64,000 bases of DNA from positions 63,616 through 127,615 of the forward strand of contig NW_014575562.1 of the NCBI RefSeq assembly GCF_000708205.1, read 5' to 3'. The notes under the pieces were generated by a model that worked only from the letters and a program-made list of their open reading frames with translations, had not been told where the DNA came from and did no database searches. The DNA comes from Mixia osmundae IAM 14324. Lineage: Eukaryota; Basidiomycota; Mixiomycetes; Mixiales; Mixiaceae. This document shows, piece by piece, positions 44,182 to 58,073 of the stretch (positions are counted from its first letter, which is position 1; each line of letters begins with the position of its first letter). The translations under genes were made by a program, and so were the position numbers.

Positions 44182-45162
44182 ATGGTAAGCCGTCTTCACC
44201 CTCGCTCATCAGCACGAGACAGTTCTGTCAGAAGACAGCTGTGCCAGTCAGGCGGCGGAGAGGAGACGAGTCAGCATGACTTGATCGTCGAGAGATGCTC
44301 TCTGGCATCGCGCAGACAGTCTCTCGCTCGTCCTTCCCAGCGGCACAGCTCCTCCGCCGACAGCCTTCCAACTGACCTCGCAGTCAGTCTCAACCGACGA
44401 GCAGGCTGACATGGGTCCGCGTGACAGTCGGCCAAGAAAGGCGGCAAGATGACGTCCCTGATCAACTATCGACTCAAGGTCACCCTGACAGACGGACGGT
44501 CAATGACAGGTCACATGCTCGCTTTCGACAAGCACATGAATCTCGTCCTTGCCGACACGGAGGAGTTCCGACAGATCAAGAAGAAGAAAGCCGCCAAGTT
44601 GGCCGCTGCACAAGAGTCGGCATGCTGTCATTCAGCTCGGAGACTTGAGCTGAAATGGCATTGTGTGACCAGCGAGGAAGATGCGCCCGAACCACCACAG
44701 GAGATCAAGAGGACGTTGGGCTTGGTGATACTGAGAGGGGAGATGATTGTGAGCATAAGCGTCGAAGGCGGACCGCCCGCGCCGGGCACAGACACGGCCT
44801 CCAAGCTCATTGCCGGCGGAGGAAGAGGCGCACCTGCAGGTCGTGGCATGGGCATGGTGGCTCCTCGTCAGTCTCTTTCGGTCGGTCTATGCGACAGTGC
44901 TGATACTCTGACTGTGTGACGCTAGCGGGAGTACCGCCGCCTATGATGCGAGGCGCGCCCATGTCCTTCATGCCACCACCTGGAATGCCAGGCATGCCAC
45001 CGCCAGGTGAGCCGTTCCCCTCGCGCTCTTGTCAGCATCACAAGGCTAACAAAGCTGCGCACAGGCTTCCCTATGGGTCCACCACCCGGTTTCCAGCCTC
45101 CGCCCGGATTCGCACCACCGCCTGGCTTTGCTCCTCCGCCGGGATTCGGGCCCCCGAGATGA
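44182..45162 (+). CDS. SMB1: Core spliceosomal Sm protein B
   Basis: This is a subunit of the heptameric Sm ring on U1, U2, U4 and U5 snRNA. The Sm1 motif is INYRLKVTLTDGRSMTGHML with AFDKHMNLVLADTEEF; Sm2 is LGLVILRGEMIVSISVEGGP. The C-terminal tail has GRG repeats and Pro/Met-rich repeats (PPPGMPGMPPPG, PPPGFAPP) as in SmB/B'. The preferred start is the ATG at 44182 as a single-codon exon, then a 244-base intron and SAKKGGKMTS. The alternative is ATG 44449. Other introns split the region after AAAQE, before the GRG tail and in the Pro-rich tail. Confidence 0.92.
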
Positions 45163-45226
45163 TGCTGTAGGATGCAAAGACGATGTAGCAACAACAGCCG
45201 GACGGTCTACAGGCTCGCTGAGTGAT

Positions 45227-45799
45227 CTACGAGAGGAATGCGATGACCTCCTCGACCTTTTTGCAGTCGTGCTCACCCAGACGGCCGCCAATCTGTGGAC
45301 TATGAGCATAAACAAGCAGAGAACCATGCTCGGAAACCTTACTCGGCTAGCAAGGGAGTCTGAACCCGAGTGTGTGACAGCACGGAGCTTGATCAGAGTT
45401 GGGATCTCGGTGAGAGAGAGAGGCAGGGCTCTGAGCGGATTAGCTTCGTCTTTCCATCTGTGTGTTTCCATCTCAGCACATTTGAGCTGCGCAGTAGGAC
45501 AACCAAGGCCGTACTCTCGCTTGCTGCCCGCCCAAACAATCAGGCAATCTTTCTCGGGACCGACATTGAAAGCTGCTTGGAGGATCGGCCAAGCTTCTGT
45601 GCAGTCTCCGCACCACATTTCTTGCGTTCTGTTAGCACAGGCAAGCATGAGCCCGTGATACCGAGCTGACGCCGTACAGTGCTGACGTGGCATCTCGAGA
45701 TGAAAGGAAGAGGACATAGCAGGCTTGTGGGTAGTTCTTGAGCGCTTCGGTGAGACGATAGACCGAGTCGGACGCTTCTTCGAGCTCGATGAAGCCCAT
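45227..45799 (-). CDS. Thioredoxin-like protein, TXNDC17/TRP14 type
   Basis: The start MGFIELEEASDSVYRLTEAL and YVLFLSSRDA lead to the active site MWCGDCTEAWPILQAAF. WCGDC matches the WCPDC redox motif of TXNDC17 (DUF953). Further blocks are CLIVWAGSKREW, NPLRALPLSLTEIPTLIKLR and the final KKVEEVIAFLS-stop at 45227. It is a cytosolic protein of about 120-130 residues that reduces small disulfides. The second residue of the active site (Gly for Pro) is the only notable change. Four short introns. It shares a divergent promoter with RMI1 (157 bases). Confidence 0.85.
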
Positions 45800-45956
45800 C
45801 TTGATGACTTGCAAGGTCGTTGAGGGGGTCCAATGGCAGGATGGCAACGTCGCCTAGCGTGACACGCGACGAGTCGACGGCCACGTGTCACCGTCAAACG
45901 TCACGTCAAGTCAAGTCATCAAGGGTGCGTGTCCTGTGTCATACTCTGCCGGATGG

Positions 45957-47059
45957 ATGCCTCTGCCTGTGCCAGTCGAACGATGGCTTCGTTCGATCTA
46001 CACGAACACGCCTTTCGACCAAGAATGGCTCGACGAATGCTCAGACTACCTCCAAGTGCGTTCGTCTCGGCTCAGTAGCCTCTATAGCGTCTGAACGGAC
46101 CGCAGACGACTCTGCCCGAGAGCGCAACTCCTGCAGAGTGGAACAGGATGCTTGCCCATCAGCTCATCCACTCTGATCTGACGGCTTCGCTCTCTTCGGC
46201 AGCTCTTCCCTCTGAGGCTGCACTCGCCTCTGCAGACAGAATCGCGACTGCACGAGGGGGCATACTCGTCCAGATTGTGGCAATGCACGATATTGCTCAT
46301 CCTGCCCTGACTCAGCTCGATATACTCAAGCAACGCAGAGCAGAGAGGAAAGCAGCAGAAAGAGGCGTGGCCCCTTTGCGCGTCATCGGCGGGACGGAAC
46401 AGCCCTCCGAAGAGAATGCAGAGGTGGATCAAGACCCTACGCCTGTCTTTCCGAGAGGCATGCTCAAGCTGACCTTGTCGGATGGGTACAATACTGCTCA
46501 GGCGATTGAGATGAACCGGATTGACGCGCTCTCTATGATGGCCACGCCCCTCGGTGCAAAGCTCGTCCTCAAGAATGCCAGCGTCAGAAATGGCATGCTT
46601 TTGCTCGATCCTACCAACTGTATTTGCAAGGGCGGAGCTATTGGGCTCTCTGACGGAGAGCTCGAGGATAGACTCGAAGCGGTTTTGAACGCTCGGTTGC
46701 GGTGCGGCTGGCTTGCGGACGATGGGTCATTGCTGATGCACAAGAGGCGCAGACAGGACGCCCCAGCACAAGAGGTTCCGAGGCCGCGAGCTAAGAGGGA
46801 GACGCCTGCGGCATCGTCACGAGCACCTGCGAGCAATGCTCATGCAGTTGGCGCAAAGGCTCATTCGAGGGCGACAGAGGCTTCTCATCATGTCGATCTG
46901 AATGACATTGACTTTGACGACGAGGATCTGCCGGACGAGGACGAGCCGGCGCGAAAAGTACAAGTCCTTTCATCCAGTTCGCCTCCGCCAGAACGCAAGA
47001 GCACGATCAAGCGCAGCAATGGCAAGACGACGAGCGCATACTTTGAACTATCAGACTAG
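45957..47059 (+). CDS. RMI1: RecQ-mediated genome instability protein 1
   Basis: RMI1 is the OB-fold partner of topoisomerase III and the Sgs1/BLM helicase in dissolving double Holliday junctions. The N-terminus is VPVERWLRSIYTNTPFDQEW. It is spliced across 50 bases to TTLPESATPAEWNRMLAHQL. The OB-fold region has ARGGILVQIVAMHDIAHPAL, FPRGMLKLTLSDGYNTAQAI and LSMMATPLGAKLVLKNASVR with GMLLLDPTNC. The last 100 residues are disordered and acidic, ending TTSAYFELSD. The ATG at 45957 is chosen because upstream codons in frame have no ATG. Confidence 0.88.
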
Positions 47060-47140
47060 CGTCTCCTTCTGCAGAGGTATCTATGCAATTTTCGCGTGCT
47101 TCTTTTCCCAAATAGATTAGAGAGTGCCGAGGTCATAGGA

Positions 47141-48786
<1,646 letters not shown>

Positions 48787-49565
48787 GATGCCGATGGATC
48801 TGGCAAGGGCTTGTGTGAGTATGGACAGTCTCAGTAGCCGGTCGCGGGTGAGCAGACTGACTATCAATTGGGGATGATGTCAGAAATAAGAGCCGAGTGC
48901 GTTCAGGCTGTCGGATCTGCTTCACTGCTCGACTGATCGGCCTCGAGTCAGCCATCATCGCTGCCAGACTCTGTCAACGCAGATCGGCGCACCTGTGTCC
49001 GTTGGGTAGCTGCTGAGATGACGCAGAGTGCAGTCGACCGGGCGGCGACTGGCTCAAAAGATAACAAAACTCTGACAAAACTGCCTGCCGAAGTTTTGTC
49101 GATCATCGAGGGAAGAGGGGGGCGTCCTGCCGCTCCGTGCCTGGGTCTCAGGCGATCTACGCCAGCTGGAAAGTGCAAGAGACAAGTCGACAGGCTTACT
49201 CCACACTGTCGTCAGAGGCTAACCTTGTTTCGCAAAGACGCCCCGACTCGAGCGAGCGTGTGACTGCGCGTGCGGCGCGCTCCAATCGACTGGCCTGCCA
49301 CCGGTCGGACGACTGTGAAAGACAATAGCCAGTCACGCTACCTGTGGACGAGGACTCGTCCCTTTGAGTGTCTGTAGACTCGCTCGACCACGTGACAAGG
49401 CGTATCCACGAGACGAGCACCCGATAGCAACGGGCTCGCGACAGTGTCTTGCTCGCCAGGGTTGCCTCATCGGACACTCCCTTGACAGACCCAAGTTCGG
49501 CAGCCGAACAGCGCGAAACACGTCGAGTGAACAGCCCAGAGAAGCTAGAGCTGCAACGGATAGAG
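48787..49565. other. Divergent upstream region of GDH1 and RasGAP
   Basis: These 780 bases between two head-to-head genes have no supported gene. They probably hold both promoters and 5' leaders. Open frames there are shadows without homology. Confidence 0.5.
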
Positions 49566-52369
49566 ATGACGACTGCTCTCCCGCCCGCTCTCGCAAGCAA
49601 CGGCGGCATCAAACCGAGCAGCTCATCCCGACGGGGCGCCTCACTGGCCACGGGCGCGCTCCTCTCTGCCTCCGGCGCGAACGGTCACGATTCTCAGAGC
49701 AACGGCAACATGGCCGGCGATAGATCGACCAACCGCTACTCTGCTGCCGTGCTCTACTCCCTCGCGGCAGAGCAAGACACCGAGATCGAGGATGACCTCG
49801 CGCGTTACCAGAAGAGATTGAGAGATCTCAAGTCGCGCATCTCCGCCCAATCCAAGAAGAACTTCTTGCTCGAGCGAGATGTACGCTACCTCGACTCGAG
49901 AATCGCGTTACTCATCCAAAATCGTATGGCGCTTGACGAAAGAGAGGAAGTCCGTGAGCATCTCGAGGAAGTGGACGAACAGGCCGGCGACCATCTCGAT
50001 GATAGACGTATGCAGGTCGGTCTGACCGCATTCACGCCTTGACAGCACTGATGCCGCAAGAACAGCAATACGCGAACCTCTTCTTTCTACTTCAGAGCGA
50101 GCCGAGGCACATAGCCTCGCTCTGTCGTCTCGTCAGTCTGACAGAGATCGACACACTCCTGCAAACGGTCATGTTCACTCTGTACGGTAACCAGTACGAA
50201 TCTCGCGAGGAGCATCTCCTCTTGACCATGTTCCAGGCAGGTCACGCCCACTTGCTTCATCTTACCAGATCTGAGACCAGGTGCCAATCTGCAGGGCGTA
50301 CTTTCTGCTCAATTCGAGACTGCCACAGAATTCGGATCTCTACTACGAGCCAATACACCCGTGTCTCGCATGATGACTACTTACACCCGTCGCGGTCCCG
50401 GTCAGAGCTATCTCAAATCCGTGCTCGCCGAGCGTATCAACAGCCTGATCGAACATCAAGACCTGAATCTGGAAATCAATCCTTTGAAAGTCCGTCTGGT
50501 CTACTGGCGTCATGACCCTTTGCTGATCGACGGAACAGGTCTACGAGCAAATGTATGATCAGATCGTAGAAGAGACGGGCACAGCCCCGGCCGACATGCC
50601 CAGGAGCATCTCGCCAGAACAAGCTGCTAGCCATACAGACGTGCAAAACATAATTGCGCCTAGGCTGACCATGCTCATGGAGATCGCAAGCTCCTTCCTG
50701 CTCACCATTATCGACTCGATCGATTCCGTGCCGTATGGCATCCGATGGATCTGCAAGCAGATCCGTTCCCTTACCAGAGTCAGTTCATCTCGTCTGCTCA
50801 TATCTGCACGTGGCTGAGAGACGCAAGCAGAGGAAGTATCCCGAGGCAACAGACTATGCCATCTGTAGTCTCATTGGCGGCTTCTTCTTCCTCCGCTTCA
50901 TCAACCCCGCCATCGTCACGCCACAGGCTTATATGCTCATCGAATCTCTACCTGCTTCGGCCAAGCATCCTCGACGGACGCTCACCCTGATCGCAAAAAT
51001 GCTGCAAAACCTGGCCAACAAGCCCTCGTATGCCAAAGAGACCTATATGATGAGCCTCAATCCTTTCGTTGAATCGAACAAGCAAAGAATCAATCAGTTC
51101 CTCAATCAGCTGTGCGAAGTCGGCGACTTTTATGACTCGCTCGAAATGGATCAATACATGGCGCTTTCGAAGAAGGACCTGCAAATCTCCATCACGCTCA
51201 ATGAGCTCTATAATACTCAATCACTCCTCTCGCAGCACCTCGACGTCCTGGCGCGCAACGACAAGCAACACCTCCGCATTCTGCTCGATGAGCTCGGTCC
51301 GGTACCAGCCCAAGTGCCGCGCAAAGAGAACAGGACGATCGAACTACCACTCTACTCTCGATGGGAAATGCCGATCCAGGACATCACTACCGCCTTGATG
51401 GCAGAGAACAACCTCACACAGAATGACATTATCTATATGGAAACAAAGTCGATCTTTGTCCAGCTGATCCGCTCGATCCCTCAGCTGTCCGACAAGCGCC
51501 CTCTCAATCTGCCGGCAGTCGCAGAGCGCGCAGCGACGGCGAAGGATGCCACGCTCGTTCGGAAGGGTATCAAGGTGCAAGAGATGCTCAGAGAACTCGA
51601 GGAGCTCAAGCTGGTCGATCGCAAGGATGGCTACAAGTTCATCACCGAAGAAGTCACGGGCGAGCTCACCCATCTCGGCAACCTGAAAGAGAAGGTCATT
51701 CTCGAATCGCGGTCGCTCGATGCGGTCTTCAAGACCATCTGTGATCACAACAACTACCTCAGATCGCAGCTAGAACAGTACAAAGCCTACCTTCAGAATG
51801 TCAGGCAAACCTCGGGTGCGCAGAAGGGCAAAACGGGCGGTGTAGGTGTCGTGAGTGTAGACGGGAAGGACAAGAAGGTCGTGAAGACGCAGGCACTCGG
51901 TCCTTACAAGTACACCCATGCCCAGTTCGAGAAGGATGGCATCATCGTCGATAGCAATGTGCCAGACAACAGGTTCGCCCTGACTCTCATCGATCTGAGT
52001 CAGTCTGATGAAGCGTCGTGCGCAGGCGTGCAAACATCTACTTCCAGCTCACCTCGCCCACGCCGGGTACCTTCCTTATCGCGCTGCACTGTCAGTCTCT
52101 TCCCCCCTTTTCCAGCGAGCTGGGCTGATAGAAAGGTGCTGTTTGCAGACAAAGGAAGAGAGCGCGCTATACTCGAGATGGACCTCAAGCTTGGTTAGTG
52201 AACGACGGAGTATCCAGCATCTTTGCTAATGACTTGTGGGTCTGCTGCAGATGATCTGCTAGAAAAGCAGAACGACAAAGTGGCAGTGCTCGATCTCGAA
52301 TATGTCTCGCTCAGCGTGACCAAAGTGCTCGCGCTCCTCACGAAGATCTTCCAACGAAAAGGCCGATGA
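49566..52369 (+). CDS. Ras GTPase-activating protein, Gap1/Sar1-like
   Basis: The layout is a disordered start, a coiled segment ([20 protein letters not shown]), a RasGAP domain and a RasGAP C-terminal domain. In the GAP domain, [19 protein letters not shown] carries the probable arginine finger, and [19 protein letters not shown] carries the FLR-x3-PA fingerprint. The C-terminal domain includes MENNLTQ-type blocks ([20 protein letters not shown]) and ends [17 protein letters not shown]. This order fits fission yeast Gap1 (Sar1), a Ras1 regulator, rather than IQGAP, since calponin-homology and IQ repeats are absent. Six or more introns. Confidence 0.88.
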
Positions 52370-52561
52370 AGTCGTTACAAAGGCTGTGCAAGTTCATGAG
52401 CTCTCTTATCACGTTGTATGATATGTAATCATCCTTTCAACCTGGCGTGGCTTTTCGTCACCTTGCCGCGGCACATGTCAAAAAAGTTGGAGACGCGACG
52501 CGCCGAAAGCAACGTCTGACGCTGAGCTACCGGCCGCATTGGCCTGTCATTGCTGGACAGG

Positions 52562-55500
52562 ATGCGCATAGAGGAGCTCATACTCGATGGCGTAGGCAGA
52601 GATGTTTTCTCCTCCATTCGCTGGCTGATCGTATGTGTGCCGGGCAGTTCAAGTCGTACCCTGTCAGGACGACAATATCAGGCTGGGATGCTTCCTTCAA
52701 TGCGTCAGTGGAGGTCGCCACTCATCACAAGTCATTCGCTGATGAGGATCTGCCGTTGCCAGCGTGACTGGCCTCAATGGCTCAGGCAAAAGCAACATCC
52801 TCGATGCGCTCGTCTTCGTGCTCGGCATCACGAATCTGTCAATAGTGCGCACACGTTGCCCGTCAAGCCTACGTGTCTGACCGGCGGTGGGGATCACAGG
52901 TCAGAGCAGCGAATCTGCAAGATCTCATCTACAAGCGAGGTCAAGCCGGCATCACAAAGGCCTCTGTGACCGTCGTCTTTGATAACTCAGACAGGGCCAA
53001 GTCACCGGTCGGCTTCGAGGGCTACAAACAAGTCGTCGTCACTCGTCAGGTCGCAATGGGAGGCGTGTCCAAGTACTTGCTATGCGGACATCGAGCGACG
53101 CAGCAGACCGTCCAGAATCTCTTCCAATCTGTCCAGCTCAACATCAACAATCCCAACTTTCTCATCATGCAAGGCAAGATCACCAAGGTTCTCAATATGA
53201 AGCCACAAGAGATTCTCGGCTTGATCGAAGAAGCTGCTGGCACGTCCATGTTCGAAGAGAAGAAGGACAAAGCGATCAAAACGATGGCCAAGAAGGAAAA
53301 GAAGATGGAGGAGATTCAAGAGGTTCGTCGAGCCTGCCTGAATCAGCATGTAGCTGAATAGGGCTTTCCTGTTCGATCAGCTCCTAAGAGAAGAGATCAC
53401 TCCCAAGCTCGATCGCCTGCGCGAGGAGAAACGGTCTTACCTAGCATATCAGAAAGCAGCATCCGAGATTGAGCGTCTGACGCGTCTTCTGGTCGCTTAC
53501 GAGCACGTCGAAGCGACACAGCGCCTTGCAAAGCATGCCGAAGCTACCGCTGCCAAGCAGGCCAAGCTCAGAGAAGGCAAAGACGACCTCAAGCGCATGG
53601 CGACTGAACGCGCGCGCATGGACAAAGACTTGCAAGATCTCGTCAAGGCACAGAGCAAGGTGGCGTATCATCTCGATACTTGAGTCTCTTGAGGCTCATC
53701 CAGGCTGCAGAAGTCCTCTAAAAATGGCGTCATTGCCTCTCTCGAGGCGGAGATCAAGGAGATCGCTCGCGAGCTGGCCAAAGTGTCTCAGCAACTCTCG
53801 CTCAGTCGCGCGTCAGAAGCAGAAGAGTCAACTCGCATGGAAGAGCTGAGAGTGAGCGTCAAGGAAGTGACAGGGCAGCACAAGAGAAGGAAGCTGCAAG
53901 CCGAAGAAGCCAAGGCTAGGTACTCGACCAACAAGGAAGCCTTCGACAAAGTCTCGTCAGAGTTGCGACAAGCAGAAGAACTTCTGCAGAACCTGGCAAC
54001 GGGCGTCTCATCTGCTGGCGTCGAGTCCGCCTCTGCTGGCTACCTTGGTCAGCTGGCAGCGGCCCGGGCTAAATTGGCCAGCGTTGGCGCAGGGGCAGAC
54101 CAAGCCGCGAAGCGAGTCGCTCACCTTACGAAAGAGCTGAAAGCAAAGGAACCGCGCGCTGCAAAAGCGCAGAGCGAGAGCAAAGGTCTGCTGTCTGAGC
54201 TGGCCGATGCGCGCAAGTCTCGAGACAGCCTGCAGAAAGAGATCGATCGCTTGACAGTCAATTCCGAGGACGTCGATCGGTTGCGAGATGACAAAGATGA
54301 AGCTGAAAGGCAAGTCAGGACTTTGCTCGAGCAGCGCAATACTGTCAAGTCAAAGCTTGCAAGTCTCGACTTTGTTTACACTGCGCCGCCTTCCTTTGAT
54401 CGCTCGAAAGTCAAAGGTCTTGTAGCTACGCTCATCTCGATCGATCCGTCGAAGTATCAGTATTCCACCGCACTTGAGGTCTGCGCCGGTGGAAAACTCT
54501 ACAATGTCGTCGTCGAGACGGACAAGGCCGGCTCCGAATTACTGGAGAAGGGCAAGCTGCAAAAGCGGGTCACCATGATACCGCTCAATCAGATCAATGC
54601 ATTCCGCGCAACGAGCCAACAGATTGGAGCTGCGCAGAGACTTGCGCCTGGCAAGGTCCACCTCGCGCTCGATCTAGTGGGCTATGAGGAAGAAGTGGCA
54701 GAAGCAATGGCCTACGTCTTTGGTCGAACTCTCATCTGTCCAGACTCGCAATCTGCAAAGACTGTCACTTTCGACGCTAGCGTTCGGCTGAAGTCCGTCA
54801 CTGTCGACGGCGATGTCTATGACCCGTCCGGAACGTTGTCTGGCGGCAGCAAACCGAATACGAGCGGCGTGCTAGTCAAAGTTCAAGAGCTGCAAGACCT
54901 CGAACGACGCTTGAGCGATGCCAAAGTTGTCGCAACTGATGCAACGGCGGCGTGGAAGCGCGTCGCTGCATCTTCCGAGAGACTCGATAAGCTCAGCAGC
55001 CAGCTGGACTTAGCCACTCATCGTGTCAGGTTGCTTGAAGAACAAGCAGAAGAGAGCGACGCCGCTCGACTTTTGAACGAGCTCGACGCTCTGCGAAAAG
55101 AGATTGCGACGCTGAGCGAGACAGTCAGCTGCGTATCTGGTAACAAGAAAGCAGTTCAGGCAGAGATTGCGCGTATAGAGAAGGAGATGGCCGAATTCAA
55201 CAATAATAAAGACTCGAAGCTCAAAGATCTCAAGAACGATGTAGCGACGAAGAAGGCTGCTGTCCACAAGCAGGCAACTGCGAACAAAGCTTTACAAAAA
55301 GAGCTGCAGACGACCACGCTCGAGGTTGAGCAAGCCGCTGTCGAGATCCAGGTTGCAGAGGCAGAACTTGCAGACGCGATCAAAAATCAGGGTAAAGGGA
55401 GCAGTCAGATCAAGCGATTGGGTGAGACCGTCGCAGCTCTGAGTGCTCAGCAAGCGGACAAGGAAGCGCTTCACCGAGAAGAGACGGCGAAGCTGCGTGC

Positions 55501-56687
55501 TCATCGACGTGAGCTCGAAGAGCTTGAGAAGGCTGTCCAAGAGAAAGAGAAGGAAATCTCGACACTCGAAGTCAAGCAGCAAGAACGCGAGCACGATCTC
55601 GAGAAAGCGAGCGCCGAAAGAAAGCGACTCGATCAGATCCTGACCCGGCTTGAGAATGCCTACGAATGGATTGCAGCTGAGAAGACGTAAGTGCTCCACA
55701 CGATGCACTGCTTTTGTGCGCTGAGCTTGCAAATGGCTTGCAGCGCATTCGGCCGACAAGGTAGCGTTTACGACTTTGCTAGCGAGAATATGGCAAACGT
55801 CCGCAAGTCTTGCGCCGAGCTCGAGCAGAAGCAGGAAGGCATGCGAAAGAAGATCAACCCAAAGGTGCTGAATATGATCGATAGCGTCGAGAAGAAGGAG
55901 CGCGAATTGCTCGGGATGCACAAGCAAGTCTTGCGCGACAAGTCAAAGATCGAGGAGACAATTGCCAAGCTGGATGACTACAAACGGGATGCGCTCAAGG
56001 AGACCTGGACTGTCGTCAATGCTGCTTTTGGCGAGATCTTTGGGGAATTGCTCTCTGGCAACTTCTGCGCTCTCCAGCCGCCAGAAGGCATGGACATCAC
56101 TCAAGGGCTCGAGGTGAAAGTCAGGCTGGGGCAAATATGGAAGGCCAGCTTGACCGAGCTGTCGGGTGGCCAGCGCTCGCTCATTGCTCTGTCACTCATC
56201 ATGTCGCTCGTACGTTGTCTCGCTGCTCGTGCTGTTCGGGCTGACATGTCAGGACAGCTTCAATTCAAGCCTGCGCCCATGTACATCCTCGATGAAGTCG
56301 ACGCTGCGCTTGGTAGGGTCTTCTTCGGCTTCTGTCTGCTAAGCTAACACGCTAGGACAGATCTGTCGCACACTCAGAATATCGGCCATCTGTTCCGAAC
56401 GCGCTTCAAAGGCTCGCAGTTCATCGTCGTCAGTCTCAAAGAAGGCAAGTCTCGCTCGCATGCCCGTCAAGAAGCAGGCCTGACGATGAGGAGCAGGTCT
56501 GTTCTCGAATGCGAATGTGCTCTTCCGGACGCGCTTCAGAGATGGCACGTCTGTCGTCGAGCGTACCGCCACGCGAACGACATCGGAGCTCTACGCAGCC
56601 GACAAGGAGAACGCCTCTCAGCGTCCCCCGGCTGCAAAGAAGGCGCTAGAGACGGGCGCGCGTGCTGCCAGTGTGACTGTTGCTTGA
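52562..56687 (+). CDS. SMC2: Condensin subunit Smc2
   Basis: This is the ATPase arm of condensin, pairing with Smc4. [10 protein letters not shown] is spliced to [19 protein letters not shown] and the Walker A block [40 protein letters not shown] is typical of Smc2. Two long coiled coils flank the hinge ([19 protein letters not shown]-like, [18 protein letters not shown]). The C-terminal head has the signature [18 protein letters not shown] and Walker [10 protein letters not shown]. Then come [20 protein letters not shown] and a tail ending [11 protein letters not shown]. Seven or so introns of about 50 bases. All ATPase motifs are present. Confidence 0.95.
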
Positions 56688-56734
56688 ATGATACAATGTA
56701 CTCGCGCTCTGCATGTCGTACATACGTCTCGGGA

Positions 56735-57115
56735 TCATGAAAGGAGCACGCTGATGGCCATTGCCACGCATGCCATCGCCAGCCATGGACTGAGTCTCTC
56801 GCCTGCGGCCACAGTGCCTCGCTCAGCTTGCAGCAAGTGGGTGACGAGACAGACTTGCCTATCCTCGCAAACTTGAAGAAGAGGCCAAACACCCTGCAGT
56901 GCTATGTGTGAGTTTCGTGAGAGCGCAGACGGAGGCTGCTCGCTTGCCCCTCCTTGTTGCGGTCGACCAGAGTTGGCACGGTTGCTCGTGCGTAGGTGCA
57001 TGTGCAGATGATCAGCAGTATGACGAGCAGGAGGCTCTGAAAGTTGAAAAGAGCAGACTGTGAGTCATGTCAGCTGCGAGTTCGTTGCATGCTGCACCTG
57101 TGTGAGGCTTACCAT
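56735..57115 (-). CDS. KSH1: Secretory pathway protein Ksh1 (TMEM167 family)
   Basis: This is a tiny two-helix Golgi protein needed for early secretion. Joining four exons gives [56 protein letters not shown] and [15 protein letters not shown], matching the family almost throughout at about 72 residues. The first coding exon is only the ATG (57113-57115), with a 55-base intron. The next two introns begin with GC rather than GT (56894-56947 and 56803-56858), and the reading frame and homology leave no GT alternative. It lies 101 bases from the divergent HD-domain gene. Confidence 0.92.
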
Positions 57116-57216
57116 GCTGGCCCTGCTCCCTCGTCGCTGACAGCACGATCAGTCAGTCAGTCGACGCGAGGCCAAAGCTGCAAAGGCGCCCATCAGCGAG
57201 TGTGCGCAATCCCTTC

Positions 57217-58073
57217 ATGTCCGCCTCAAGCGGCCGTCTTCAGCTCTTCCACACATTGGAACGTCTCAAAGTGCGCCGCATAAGACGTCCAAGCGAGCTG
57301 TGTCTGATACGGTCGCACGCCAGACACAGAAACGAACGGGATGGGTTCGCGAGCAACTAGAGCGGCCAGAGAGGTGCTTGCTCACGTTCTCGATCGTGTC
57401 ACGCCGCTCATACATGGCAGAGCACAGCATTGCTGATCACATGTACCGGTTCGTGCGCTCGTGCGATGCTTGCAAGGCGCGCTCATCCTCGGTGATAGCA
57501 TGGCCGTGCTCGCACTTCTCTCTGAAGATATCCAGCTCGATATAGCCAAGTGGGTGCCCCGAATGACCTCAGAAGCCGGACTGTAAGCGCACGTACAGGT
57601 GTGTGTTGCTTGCAGTGGTGCACGACCTGGCAGAAGCCGAAGCGGGCGACATCACACCTTTCGACGGCATCTCACGCGACGAGAAGCAAAATCTCGAAGC
57701 AAAGGCCATGGACCACATGCTTCGTGAGCTTCTGCCCGCCGACTCTCACGCTTCGAAGAGGATCATGGCATTGTGGCAAGAGTACGAGGATGCGACCACG
57801 CCGGAAGCCAGGTTTGTCAAAGACCTAGATAGAGTAGAAATGGCTTTGCAAGCTGTCGAATACGAGCGAGGTCAGTGCTTGTTCGTCTAGACAGACGCAC
57901 GTATCGAGACGATGGGATCCATATAGATCAAACTCGAATACTCCAGCCATTCCTCGAAGCGAGTGTACCAAAGATACAGCATGCCGAAGTGCGCGGCTGG
58001 GCTGACGACCTGTCAGTCTTTCACCATCGGACGCAGACATCCTCTGATGAACAGACAGCATGGCCGAACGTGA
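57217..58073 (+). CDS. HD-domain 5'-deoxynucleotidase, HDDC2/Ygk1-like
   Basis: This metal-dependent phosphohydrolase acts on deoxynucleoside monophosphates. The start MSASSGRLQLFHTLERLK is spliced to TQKRTGWVREQLERPESIAD with HMYR. MAVLALLSEDIQLDIAKC then leads to the HD motif VVHDLAEAEAGDITPFDGIS. Further blocks are KAMDHMLRELLP, MALWQEYEDATTPEARFVKD and LDRVEMALQAVEYER, then an exon with LQPFLEASVPKIQHAEVRGW. The histidines of DHMYR and HDLAE and the aspartate in KDLDR are present. The C-terminal exon is short and its frame uncertain. It seems to overlap the gluconokinase start by a few bases. Confidence 0.88.

Noticed and set aside
44185-44428. snoRNA inside the long first intron of SmB
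   Set aside because: No C box (RUGAUGA) and no convincing H/ACA pair was seen; length alone is not enough.
55292-55927. Long open frame antisense to SMC2
   Set aside because: It lies opposite the coiled coil, where repeated GAG/AAG codons suppress stops on the other strand.
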